Of a stretch of DNA of 64,000 nt, positions 37,579 through 45,594 are shown piece by piece. The stretch's first letter is position 1. Each line of letters begins with the position of its first letter. The stretch comes from Seongchinamella sediminis (GTDB taxonomy: Bacteria > Pseudomonadota > Gammaproteobacteria > Pseudomonadales > Halieaceae). The stretch lies in the NCBI RefSeq assembly GCF_003457605.1, contig NZ_QRAN01000006.1, positions 1 through 64,000 on the forward strand, read 5' to 3'. A program made the translations under genes and the position numbers. The notes below the pieces were generated by a model, which worked only from the letters and a program-made list of their open reading frames with translations, did not search any database and had not been told where the DNA came from.

Positions 37579-37590
37579 AGGGTTAACCCT
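37579..37590. promoter_or_regulatory. Palindromic operator candidate B (AGGG-TTAA-CCCT)
   Basis: A perfect 12-bp palindrome with the same AGGG-N4-CCCT core as site A. The two centres are 62 bp apart, close to six helical turns. It lies 38 bp before the sensor kinase start. Confidence 0.6.
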
Positions 37591-37627
37591 GTATTATTGG
37601 GCCTGTGATTGTGCTCTGGAAGACGGA

Positions 37628-38767
37628 ATGGTGAAACAAGGGCAAGAGCAGGGGCAGGGGCCGGGGCGTGACGCCGAGCGCTATGCCTTTCTGGTGGAAG
37701 AATCGGCGCTGATGATCAGCACCCACAACCCGGGAGACTGGGCCTATACCTCGGTCAACGCCCCCACCTATGACATCCTGGGATACCGCCCGGAGGAGGT
37801 GATGGGGGTGCCCGCCTACTTCTTTTTTCATCCTGACGATGCCGCGGCGATGAAGCAGCGTACCATCCCCGCCGTCTATGCCCACGGCACCCGGACTTTC
37901 CGCTACCGCTTTCGCCACAAGAGTGGTCACTATCTCTGGCTGGAGAGCACCCATCGCTCCATACGCGACCCCGACACCGGCGAACTGCAGGAGATTATCG
38001 CCGTCACCCGGGACCTGACCGCCCAGCGGCAGGCGGAAAAGACCGAGCGCGAACGGCAGCAGGAATTGATCCGGGCCGGTCGCCTGATGACCATGGGCGA
38101 GATGGCGACAGGACTGGCCCATGAGATCAACCAGCCCCTGGCCACCATCCTCAACTACAGTCGCGGCGCGCTGCGGCGCATTGAGTCCGGCCAACTGACC
38201 GGGCTGGATGACATCGTGCCGGTACTGGATAGCGTGTCACGGCAGGCGCAACGGGCGGCAGACATTATCAAGCGCTTGCGCTCGCTGGTAAAAAAGACCC
38301 CTTACCAGCGGCTGCGTTTTTGCGTGAACGAGACCTGCCGTGACGTGGCCGAGTTCCTGCAGCACGAGTGGCGCCAGGCGGGCGTCGATGTGGAATTGCA
38401 GTTGCAGGAGCCACTGGCGGATATCGAAGCGGATGCGGTGCAGATCGAACAGGTACTGATAAACCTGCTGCGCAACGCGATCGAAGCCTACAGCGGCCAC
38501 CAGTCCGCCGTGAAACGCATAACAATCAGCACAGAGCAGCAGCTAAAATTCATCGTGGTGAAGGTGAAGGACCTGGCCGGTGGCATCACTGCCGAGCAGC
38601 AGGGAAAAGTATTTGAACCCTATTACTCTACCCGGCCGGAGGGGCTTGGCATGGGGCTCTCCATCTGTCGCAGCATTGTCGAGGCCCACTCCGGCCGGAT
38701 CAGGCTGGAGTCTGACGGGCAGACTTACAGCTGTTTTGAACTGAGTTTACCCCTGGCGGTGGAATAG
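37628..38767 (+). CDS. PAS-domain sensor histidine kinase (FixL-like, cytoplasmic)
   Basis: The 379-residue kinase has an N-terminal PAS domain (about 15-135, fold PAS_3-like, no Cys or clear haem His can be assigned), a dimerisation/phosphoacceptor helix with His165 in Leu-Ala-His-Glu-Ile-Asn-Gln-Pro-Leu, and a C-terminal HATPase. The N box is intact (Leu-Leu-Arg-Asn-Ala-Ile-Glu-Ala). The G1 box reads Asp-Leu-Ala-Gly-Gly-Ile rather than Asp-Asn-Gly-Pro-Gly-Ile, while G2 (Gly-Leu-Gly-Met-Gly-Leu) is normal. There are no membrane segments, so it senses an internal signal, perhaps an acyl-CoA or redox cue. Its response regulator starts 4 bp after the stop. Confidence 0.88.
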   Translation: MVKQGQEQGQGPGRDAERYAFLVEESALMISTHNPGDWAYTSVNAPTYDILGYRPEEVMGVPAYFFFHPDDAAAMKQRTIPAVYAHGTRTFRYRFRHKSGHYLWLESTHRSIRDPDTGELQEIIAVTRDLTAQRQAEKTERERQQELIRAGRLMTMGEMATGLAHEINQPLATILNYSRGALRRIESGQLTGLDDIVPVLDSVSRQAQRAADIIKRLRSLVKKTPYQRLRFCVNETCRDVAEFLQHEWRQAGVDVELQLQEPLADIEADAVQIEQVLINLLRNAIEAYSGHQSAVKRITISTEQQLKFIVVKVKDLAGGITAEQQGKVFEPYYSTRPEGLGMGLSICRSIVEAHSGRIRLESDGQTYSCFELSLPLAVE

Positions 38768-38771
38768 CAGC

Positions 38772-39377
38772 ATGACAGAGCAATTAACGGTATTCGTGGT
38801 GGATGACGACCAGGATTTTCGCGATTCGCTGATCTGGTTACTGGAGGGTGCCGGGTTCAACTGTAGCGCCTTTGATTGTGCCGAAGCCTTCCTGACTGAC
38901 TACGCCGGGCAGCCGGGGTGCCTGCTGCTGGATATCCGCATGCCGGGGCTCAGTGGGCTCCAGCTGCAGCAGCAACTCAACCGCACCAGCGTTGCGCTGC
39001 CGGTGATTCTGATGACGGGTCATGGCAATGTGGCCTGGGCGGTGGAGGGGATGAAAAACCGGGCGGTGGACTTTATTGAAAAGCCATTCGACGACGAGGC
39101 CCTGTTGACACTGGTGGCAGACACCCTGCAGCTGGCCCGGCAGCGCTTTGCCGAGGCCGGGCAGCGGGCGCAACTGCAGGAGCACTGGGACAGTTTGAGC
39201 CGGCGTGAAAAGCAGGTAGCGGAGCTGGTTGTTCGTGGCATGGCCAATAAAGAGATCGCAGAGCAGCTGGCCATCACCATCAAGACGGTGGAGGCCCATC
39301 GCTCCCGGGCGATGAAAAAAATGGACTGTAGCAGCCTGGCAAATTTTGTCGATGTCTATCGCAGTCTCTCGCGGTGA
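38772..39377 (+). CDS. FixJ/NarL-type response regulator
   Basis: The 201-residue protein has a receiver domain (phosphoacceptor Asp54 in Leu-Leu-Asp-Ile-Arg-Met-Pro-Gly; Thr and Lys switch residues in Met-Thr-Gly-His and Glu-Lys-Pro-Phe) and a LuxR/GerE HTH (about 137-195; Leu-Ser-Arg-Arg-Glu-Lys-Gln-Val and Ile-Lys-Thr-Val-Glu-Ala-His-Arg). It is the cognate partner of the kinase just upstream. FixJ/StyR-like regulators bind palindromes of about 12-16 bp, so the AGGG-N4-CCCT sites in the divergent promoter are plausible targets. Confidence 0.9.
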   Translation: MTEQLTVFVVDDDQDFRDSLIWLLEGAGFNCSAFDCAEAFLTDYAGQPGCLLLDIRMPGLSGLQLQQQLNRTSVALPVILMTGHGNVAWAVEGMKNRAVDFIEKPFDDEALLTLVADTLQLARQRFAEAGQRAQLQEHWDSLSRREKQVAELVVRGMANKEIAEQLAITIKTVEAHRSRAMKKMDCSSLANFVDVYRSLSR

Positions 39378-39401
39378 CAGGACGATTACGATAATTGGTT
39401 T

Positions 39402-39431
39402 CGGGGTTTTCCCTTGTCAAGGGGGCTGTCG
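39402..39431. other. Palindromic sequence behind the response regulator
   Basis: This stretch holds GGGG-TTTT-CCCT, a one-mismatch relative of the AGGG-N4-CCCT operators, overlapped by CCCTTG-T-CAAGGG. It lies between the response regulator stop and the end of the convergent TonB receptor gene and may simply be terminator-related. Confidence 0.3.
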
Positions 39432-39577
39432 GGGTGGGTGCGCAAAGGGTCAGAAAAAAGCCCCGGATGACCGCCTGCGGCGCAAACGGCTGCAGGTGGT
39501 GCTACGGGGCAAAGGACCTGGGAGCATGACTCCAGCAGATAGTGTCAGGGACGCCCGTAGGGACGCCCCGTCAAAGA

Positions 39578-41845
39578 TCAGAAGTTGAACCTGACGTCCA
39601 CGCCGTAGGTTCTGGGGGCACCGTGCGACGCCCGGATGCCGGCTGCGTTGGCGACGATATCCTCAAAGTACTCATCCTCGTCCGTCAGGTTGTTACCCCA
39701 GATGGAGATGCGCCAGTCCTCCCCGGGGGTGACGTAGCTCAGCCTGGCGCTCAGCAACCCGTAGGCCTCCTGTTCCAGCGGCGCGGAGGTGGGGTGGCCG
39801 ATGAAATCGTAGTCGTAGGCGTCCTTGTAGGAGTAGCTGACGACCAGCGGCATCCGCGCATCACCGATGTTGAACTCGTAGCGCGCCGAGACGAAGGCCG
39901 ACCAGTCGGGTGCCCGCAACAGGCTCTCGCCATCGGCATCGAAGGGACGGAGCACCATGCCCGGAGCATCCACCCCGATGGCCCGCGCGAAGACGTTGGC
40001 CGAGGCATCGTAGTCCTCGTACTCGGAGTCGAGCAGGTTGAGGCCCAGGGTCAGGGTAAGGGCGTCAGAGACCAGCCAGGTCGCGTCCAGGTCGAGACCG
40101 ATAATCTCGGCGTTCGCCGCATTCTGGGTCACGTTGATAACCGCGCCGGTATCCGGGTTGGTGACTGCGCGCGTCACCTGCAGGTCCGCGTAGTCGTAGT
40201 AGAAAAGCGCCCCGTTCAGGCGCAACATGCTGTCCAGCAACTCGGTTTTCCAGCCGAACTCGAGCATGTCGAGAATCTCCGGTTCCAGAGGTTCCTGCGG
40301 CTCGCCGGTAATCGGGTCCGGTGCGCTGGTAACGAAGTTGAAGCCGCCGCTCTTGAAGCCGCGGGCGTAAGTCAGGTAGACCATGCCGGCATCGAAGGCG
40401 TACTCCAGCGTGGCTTTGGGGGTGAACTCGCTCCAGTCCTCATCGTCCTTGTAGGGCCAGGGGGCGAGGCTGAACTCGCCGTCCAGCGGTTGCATGACCT
40501 CGACTTCCTTTTCCTCGATGCTGTAGCGTCCGCCAAGGGTCAGGGACCAGGCTTCGTCGAAGTGATAGGTGGCCTGGCCAAAGACCGCATAGGCCGTGGT
40601 TTCCGAGGACTGGTTACCCTGGGCAATGTTGTCGCGGACGGGGTACAGCGGGGAAGCGGGGGGCAGCAGGTCGCTCAGGTCGAGATTGATCTGGAAGGGG
40701 TCGTTGTCCTCATTGTAGTAGAACGCGCCGACGATCCACTCCAGGTCGCTGTCGTTGTTTGAGAGCAGCTGGAATTCCTGACTGATGCTTTTGGTGGCGT
40801 AGGGAATGTAGGGTGCGTCCGCATCGCGCCCGGTGGTGCCGTCGGTGTCGGCCGAAGCGATGGCGTCCCAGTCCCAATAGGAGCTGATGGATACGAAGTC
40901 CATGCTGTCAAAGGCGTAATCCAGGCGCAGTGTTGCGGCCCAGTCCTCGTTCTCCAGATTCTGGTCGATCACAGTCGCGACTTCGTCTACATCGCGTCCG
41001 GCCAGTACCTCGCGTCCGGTCGCCTCGCCGATAGCGATAGCGCGGTTCCAGCCCGGAGGACTCAGGTCGACCACGTCGTTGCCTTCCTGGTCATCCCGCT
41101 TGTTGTATTCCAGGGTCAGTTGTGCGGTCAGTGCATCGGTGGCGAGCCAGCGAAACTTGCCCCGGTAGGCCTGGTAATCCTGGTCGTCGTACTCGGGCGA
41201 GCCCAGCGGCGACAGGTTGTCGGCGAAACCGTCGCGCTGTTTCGCCAGGCCCGACAGGCGCATGCCGAAGGTGTCGGAGACCGGAATGTTGATGGTGCCG
41301 GACAGGCCCCAGGCATTGTAGTTGCCGGCGGTCGCGGTGACGTTGCCCTCCAGCTCATCGTACACGCCCAGGGTCACCACCCGCACCGCACCGCCGGTGG
41401 CGTTGCGTCCGTAGAGTGTACCCTGCGGGCCTTTAAGCACCTCGATCCGTTCCACGTCGGAAAATTCGAAGCTGGAGGCCTGGGACCGGCCCACATAGCG
41501 GTCGTCAATATAGGTGGCCACGCTGGGGTCGAGACCGGAGAAGGCGAAGCGGGTACCCACGCCGCGCAGGTAGATTTGCGCGGAGGTACTGGTGTTGTTG
41601 ACCACCAGGCCGGGCGTCACTATCTGCAGGGCCTGGGTATCGGTAATACCAAAATCCTGCAGCGAATCACCGGCGAAAGCGGTCAAGGTAATGGGTACGT
41701 CCTGCAAACTTTCACTGCGCTTTTGCGCAGTGACGACGACTTCTTCCAGCTGCGCCTGCGTCGACGCTGACATCAGCAGACTCGCACTGCTGACAGCCAG
41801 CGTCAGCACTACGCCCGGGTTTTTCGTGAAACGGTGCTTGATCAT
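39578..41845 (-). CDS. TonB-dependent outer-membrane receptor
   Basis: The 755-residue protein has a signal peptide ending near Ser-Thr-Gln-Ala, a TonB-box-like Glu-Glu-Val-Val-Val-Thr-Ala-Gln-Lys-Arg near 34-43, a plug domain (about 50-160) with Leu-Arg-Gly-Val-Gly, and a 22-strand barrel ending in the terminal Phe (Val-Asp-Val-Arg-Phe-Asn-Phe). It belongs to the large CirA/FepA-like or 'catabolic' receptor group. Placed next to the beta-oxidation and two-component genes, it may import the hydrophobic substrate of that operon rather than a siderophore; that is inference. No clear Shine-Dalgarno is visible before the ATG. Confidence 0.92.
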   Translation of the reverse strand: MIKHRFTKNPGVVLTLAVSSASLLMSASTQAQLEEVVVTAQKRSESLQDVPITLTAFAGDSLQDFGITDTQALQIVTPGLVVNNTSTSAQIYLRGVGTRFAFSGLDPSVATYIDDRYVGRSQASSFEFSDVERIEVLKGPQGTLYGRNATGGAVRVVTLGVYDELEGNVTATAGNYNAWGLSGTINIPVSDTFGMRLSGLAKQRDGFADNLSPLGSPEYDDQDYQAYRGKFRWLATDALTAQLTLEYNKRDDQEGNDVVDLSPPGWNRAIAIGEATGREVLAGRDVDEVATVIDQNLENEDWAATLRLDYAFDSMDFVSISSYWDWDAIASADTDGTTGRDADAPYIPYATKSISQEFQLLSNNDSDLEWIVGAFYYNEDNDPFQINLDLSDLLPPASPLYPVRDNIAQGNQSSETTAYAVFGQATYHFDEAWSLTLGGRYSIEEKEVEVMQPLDGEFSLAPWPYKDDEDWSEFTPKATLEYAFDAGMVYLTYARGFKSGGFNFVTSAPDPITGEPQEPLEPEILDMLEFGWKTELLDSMLRLNGALFYYDYADLQVTRAVTNPDTGAVINVTQNAANAEIIGLDLDATWLVSDALTLTLGLNLLDSEYEDYDASANVFARAIGVDAPGMVLRPFDADGESLLRAPDWSAFVSARYEFNIGDARMPLVVSYSYKDAYDYDFIGHPTSAPLEQEAYGLLSARLSYVTPGEDWRISIWGNNLTDEDEYFEDIVANAAGIRASHGAPRTYGVDVRFNF

Positions 41846-42259
41846 AGTAATTTACTCTTATGCGTATATGATTCGATTGCTTGCTGTCCCTGAGGTAACC
41901 AGCGCGGTATCAGGGGACTCCATAGAGGCAGTTGCTCAGTGACAACATGATGGCTCAAGCCTCCTGGGGACAAAGTATGCGGATGTCGGCGGCAAAACTC
42001 TGTCAGCTTTTTTACATTCCACGGCTAACAGTACTGTGGCCAGTTGCTCCGCTGCAGCAGAGCCTGGGGGAGCCTCCTTTGCCTGGAGCCGCTTGAAATG
42101 TAAAGCGCTTGACTTTCTTGCGCCGGGCACAGGGTGACAATGACGCCTGCTATCGTTTATACGCAGTCAGTTCGCAATGCCAGGTGGGCCATGCCGGCAG
42201 CAGCGGACCGGTCATTAACGCCCCGGCATGGCGGGGCACAACAACTCGGAGTAAAAGTT
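41846..42259. other. Intergenic region between TonB receptor and DUF1330 gene
   Basis: No convincing gene is seen in these 414 bp. The stretch must hold the divergent promoters of the TonB receptor and the DUF1330 gene. A weak relative of the CRP-type sites, TGTCA-N6-TTACA, lies at 42001-42016. A TTGACT at 42109-42114 could be a -35 box but lacks a partner at good spacing. Confidence 0.4.
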
Positions 42260-42559
42260 ATGGCCGCATACGCCATATTTGATATCGACATATGGGATTT
42301 AGAGCGTTACCAGGACTTCATGGTCAAAGTAAAACCGGCCATTGAAGCCGCAGGCGGGCGCTATCTGGCCCGCGGCGGTAAGCACAAGGTTATTGAAGGT
42401 AGCTGGGAACCGAAGCGCCTGGTGCTGTTTGAGTTTCCTTCGGTGGAGAAGGCGGAAGCGTTTTACCACAGCGAGCTTTACCAGCAATACAAAGCGATAA
42501 GGGACGAGTGCAGCTCGGGCAATATTGTCATTGTCGAGGGCATTGGCCAGGACCAGTGA
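42260..42559 (+). CDS. DUF1330 domain protein
   Basis: This 99-residue protein fits DUF1330, a dimeric alpha/beta ferredoxin-like fold of unknown function: Ala-Tyr-Ala-Ile-Phe-Asp-Ile-Asp near the N-terminus, Gly-Gly-Arg-Tyr-Leu-Ala-Arg-Gly-Gly in the middle, and Leu-Phe-Glu-Phe-Pro-Ser in the third strand. The ATG at 42260 is chosen because GGAGT precedes it and because DUF1330 proteins are about 95-100 residues. The following reductase gene begins 14 bp after its stop, so they form an operon. Confidence 0.85.
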   Translation: MAAYAIFDIDIWDLERYQDFMVKVKPAIEAAGGRYLARGGKHKVIEGSWEPKRLVLFEFPSVEKAEAFYHSELYQQYKAIRDECSSGNIVIVEGIGQDQ

Positions 42560-42573
42560 ACACGGGAGAGCAA

Positions 42574-43668
42574 ATGAAAGCAGTAAGAATCAAGCACGCA
42601 TCTGATGACCTCAGCGGCGTTGAACTTATCGATGTGGCCGAGCCTGAGCCAGGCCCCGGGCTGCTCAAGGTTCGCATGACCAATGCCGCGGTGCACCCCT
42701 CGGACCTGAACTATATCCGCGGCGAGTACCGGCAGGCGATCGAGCGGCTGATCTGGAACCTCGGCGAAGACCGGGCGGCCTTCGACGCAGCGCGCACAAA
42801 ACTGCACCCTGAGCTTCCCTGTATCCCCGGTGGCGAGGGCGTTGGCGTTGTCGAGGGCTGCGGTGACGGTGTCGACAGTGGGCAGTGGCTGGGCAAGCGC
42901 GTCGCCTTGTTCGCGGGGCCCCCCAGCGGTACCTGGCAGGAGTATGTGCTCGCCGCGCCCCAGCAGTTATCGCCGGTACCTGATCAGCTCCCGGACGCGC
43001 AAGCGGCCCTGATGATGCTTAACCCGATGACGGCCCTGGTGACAGCGCGGCATGTGTTGCGGGTGGGAGAGGGGCAGTGGATTCTGGTCAGCGCCGGTGC
43101 CTCAGCGGTGAGTAAACACATTGCTGCCATTGGCCGCCATTACGGCTTCAAGACGATAAGCCTGGTGCGTGACGACATGCCCGCGGATCTGCCCTCGGAA
43201 CAGTTGGGAGAGGTGGTTATCAATACTGCGCGGCAGAATGTCCGCGAAGAGGTCAAGCGGGTAACAGGCGGCAGAGGAGTAGAATTTGCACTCGACTGTG
43301 TTGGCGGTGCGCTGGCGGAACAGATGATCGGTTCTCTCACCGAGGGCGGCAGAATGTTGCTCTACGGCACGCTCGGCAGTCCGTCCATGACGCTCTTTTC
43401 CCGCGACCTGATGATGGCGAACGCATTTGTTGGCGGTTTCTATCTGCCGGGCTGGCTGGCGGCGCAAACACCCGAGACACTGACCGAGGTGATGGCGGAG
43501 TTGAGCGAGCTGAGTGCCATCGGCATGTTCCATTCCCGGGTTGAGGCAGAGTATCCGCTGGCAGACGCCGTCGAGGCGGTTCGCGCATCGCTCAAACCCG
43601 GCCGCAGGGGGAAAGTGTTGCTTGATATGAACCTAGCAGCGCTAAAAAATCGATCTCAAGCGCTGTAA
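42574..43668 (+). CDS. MDR-family reductase (MECR/quinone-oxidoreductase-like)
   Basis: The 364-residue medium-chain dehydrogenase lacks the zinc ligands of alcohol dehydrogenases. It has Val-His-Pro-Ser-Asp-Leu-Asn near 36, Pro-Gly-Gly-Glu-Gly-Val-Gly-Val-Val near 88, and a Ser-Ala-Gly-Ala-Ser-Ala-Val cofactor loop near 175. These features fit 2-enoyl thioester reductases or NADPH:quinone reductases. GGGAGAG is a few bases before the ATG. It is coupled to the DUF1330 gene. The actual substrate is not clear. Confidence 0.82.
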   Translation: MKAVRIKHASDDLSGVELIDVAEPEPGPGLLKVRMTNAAVHPSDLNYIRGEYRQAIERLIWNLGEDRAAFDAARTKLHPELPCIPGGEGVGVVEGCGDGVDSGQWLGKRVALFAGPPSGTWQEYVLAAPQQLSPVPDQLPDAQAALMMLNPMTALVTARHVLRVGEGQWILVSAGASAVSKHIAAIGRHYGFKTISLVRDDMPADLPSEQLGEVVINTARQNVREEVKRVTGGRGVEFALDCVGGALAEQMIGSLTEGGRMLLYGTLGSPSMTLFSRDLMMANAFVGGFYLPGWLAAQTPETLTEVMAELSELSAIGMFHSRVEAEYPLADAVEAVRASLKPGRRGKVLLDMNLAALKNRSQAL

Positions 43669-43837
43669 CGCAAAGCTGACAGGGCGGTCTGTCGATGCAT
43701 GCCGGGTAGCGCATCCCGTTGTTCATGGCTTCATCGCCGAACGCCAGGGGCCTGTCACTGCCAAATACTGCCAGATTCACTTCCGCTGAGAATCTGCGCT
43801 ATAGTGGAGTGACAAAAACACGGCGGCGTTTGAGCAC

Positions 43838-44560
43838 ATGGACGAAGCGAAGTCGACAGGCTCTTTTTTCAGCGAGCTGCGCAGGCGCAAGGTCATTCGC
43901 ACCTGCCTGCTATATATCCTGGTCTGCTGGGGCGCGCTGCAGGTATTCGATATTGTCGCCCCGGCGCTGGGGTTCGATGCCGACCTGGTCTCCCGCTACT
44001 TCCTCTATGTTGCCGTGCTCGGTTTCCCGGTTAACTTTGCCCTGGCCTGGTTTTACCAGATTTCCTCCAGCGGCATTGTACGCACCCAGTCTTTTATAGA
44101 GCGGCGGGTGCTGGATAACATTCCGCCCATCAATGACAAGCGCAAACAGGGGGTTTCCTCGTTCCTGCGCAAGGGCGAGGAGGACGCGTCAGTGCACTGG
44201 GTGATTTCCGCGGAGACCGGCCCCCTCAGCGGGCTTAGCTACGCGGTGTACGGACCCATTACCCTGGGTCGGGCGCTGGATTGTGACCTGGCGGTGGTGA
44301 CGCCGCATGTATCCCGCCAGCATGCGCGCATTGGGGTCCAGGACGACCGGCTCTACATCGAGGACCTGGGCTCATCCAATGGCACCATGGTCAACGGCAA
44401 GCGCACCAGCGGCCGCCAGCAGTTGCGCCATGACGACGAGCTGCGCTTTCACGATATCATTTTCAGGGTTACGGAGAACCTGTCCCGGCCGCTGAGCGAA
44501 CGGCAGGCCTCCGACCAGACGACCTTTATCCACGCGGCGGAGCTGGACAAGCAGGGCTAG
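43838..44560 (+). CDS. Membrane-anchored FHA-domain protein
   Basis: The 240-residue protein begins with a two-helix membrane module, Phe-Phe-Ser-Glu-Leu-Arg-Arg-Arg-Lys-Val followed by two hydrophobic stretches (about 22-42 and 54-74) and Ala-Trp-Phe-Tyr-Gln-Ile. The same type of N-terminal module occurs in many gammaproteobacterial adenylate cyclase and TPR proteins. A linker leads to an FHA domain (about 126-212) with Leu-Gly-Arg, Ser-Arg-Gln-His-Ala and Ser-Ser-Asn-Gly-Thr, which binds phosphothreonine. It faces the PP2C gene, with the Ser/Thr kinase just beyond, so it is a likely reader of that kinase's marks. Confidence 0.88.
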   Translation: MDEAKSTGSFFSELRRRKVIRTCLLYILVCWGALQVFDIVAPALGFDADLVSRYFLYVAVLGFPVNFALAWFYQISSSGIVRTQSFIERRVLDNIPPINDKRKQGVSSFLRKGEEDASVHWVISAETGPLSGLSYAVYGPITLGRALDCDLAVVTPHVSRQHARIGVQDDRLYIEDLGSSNGTMVNGKRTSGRQQLRHDDELRFHDIIFRVTENLSRPLSERQASDQTTFIHAAELDKQG

Positions 44561-44576
44561 CCCCTTGGCCCGGCGC

Positions 44577-45428
44577 TTACCAGAGCATCCACAACAGGGC
44601 CAGCAGCACCATGGCGCCCAGCAGGGCCAGCACCATCTTGTCATGCCCGCTGCCGTTGTCGACGCTTACCGCCTGTTCGTGACTCAGGGTGTCACCCTGG
44701 CGGCGCGCCAGCGGCGCCTGGCCCGGTTGCGCTTTTTCGCCGACCACGATCACGGTGATGTTGTCGCGGCCGCCGGCGGCAAGGGCGGCCTCGATGAGCT
44801 TTGCTACCTGCGCCTGCGGATCGTCTGCCTCAGCCATAAGACGGCTGATGTCCTCGTCTGCCAGCTCGTCGCTGAGGCCGTCACTGCACAGCAGAACCTG
44901 CTCCCCGGCGTTCAGTGTGCCGCGGATGCGATCCGGGGCGACGGTGATGGAGTCGGCCACGCCCAGTGACTGGCTCAACACGTTTCTCTCCGGATGGTTG
45001 GCAGCCTGCTCCGGGGTGATGGCGCCGCGGGCAAGCATCTCACTGACCGGGTTGTGGTCGCGGGTGACCTGCTTGAGGCTGCTGCCGTCAAACAGGTAGG
45101 CCCGGCTGTCGCCGACCCAGGCGATCTCGTAGTCGTCCCCGTTTAGCTGCAGGGCGACAACCGTGGAGCCCATGTTGCTGCCTGCGCGGCCGGCAATTTC
45201 CTGCAGAATGCTGCTGTGGGAGTGGTGTATGGCCTCGATCAGGCTGCTGCCCCGGGCGACGTCCCGGTCCAGGGTGTCGCGGACAATGGCGGCCGCCACT
45301 TCGCCGTTGGAGTGACCGCCGACACCGTCCGCTACCAGCCACAGCCCCAGTTCGGGATTGGCCCGGTAGCAATCCTCGTTGTGGCTGCGTCTGTGCCCCG
45401 GATGGCTGTCTGCCGAGAAAGCTCTCAT
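44577..45428 (-). CDS. PP2C-type Ser/Thr phosphatase, membrane-tethered
   Basis: The 283-residue protein has PP2C motifs for the two-metal site: Asn-Glu-Asp near 17, Val-Ala-Asp-Gly-Val-Gly-Gly-His near 32-39, Trp-Val-Gly-Asp-Ser-Arg-Ala-Tyr near 103, and Cys-Ser-Asp-Gly-Leu-Ser-Asp near 180. A single C-terminal hydrophobic helix in the last 20 residues would anchor it to the inner membrane. It is divergent from the Ser/Thr kinase, with which it forms the usual kinase/phosphatase pair. Its stop is 16 bp from the FHA gene's stop. Confidence 0.9.
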   Translation of the reverse strand: MRAFSADSHPGHRRSHNEDCYRANPELGLWLVADGVGGHSNGEVAAAIVRDTLDRDVARGSSLIEAIHHSHSSILQEIAGRAGSNMGSTVVALQLNGDDYEIAWVGDSRAYLFDGSSLKQVTRDHNPVSEMLARGAITPEQAANHPERNVLSQSLGVADSITVAPDRIRGTLNAGEQVLLCSDGLSDELADEDISRLMAEADDPQAQVAKLIEAALAAGGRDNITVIVVGEKAQPGQAPLARRQGDTLSHEQAVSVDNGSGHDKMVLALLGAMVLLALLWMLW

Positions 45429-45594
45429 TCAGGTTTCTACTTTTTCTTGCGTCCAGATAAGCCTGGTTCTCAGTTGCAGTGTATACCAAGACAGCCGGCT
45501 ATCGACGGACTTTTTCGGCCTCTGGCTGTAATTGTATGTAAGCAACGATGTGTTTATTCTTGGGCTGGAAGGCAGCGGCCTCGAAAGGACGCCA

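Noticed and set aside
42001-42016. TGTCA-N6-TTACA near the TonB receptor
   Set aside because: One arm has a mismatch in the core and the arms do not extend, so it is mentioned in the region entry but not counted among the CRP-type sites.
45532-45594. Longer N-terminus for the Ser/Thr kinase
   Set aside because: The extra 21 residues show no family resemblance, and the ATG at 45595 has a proper AAGGA site.
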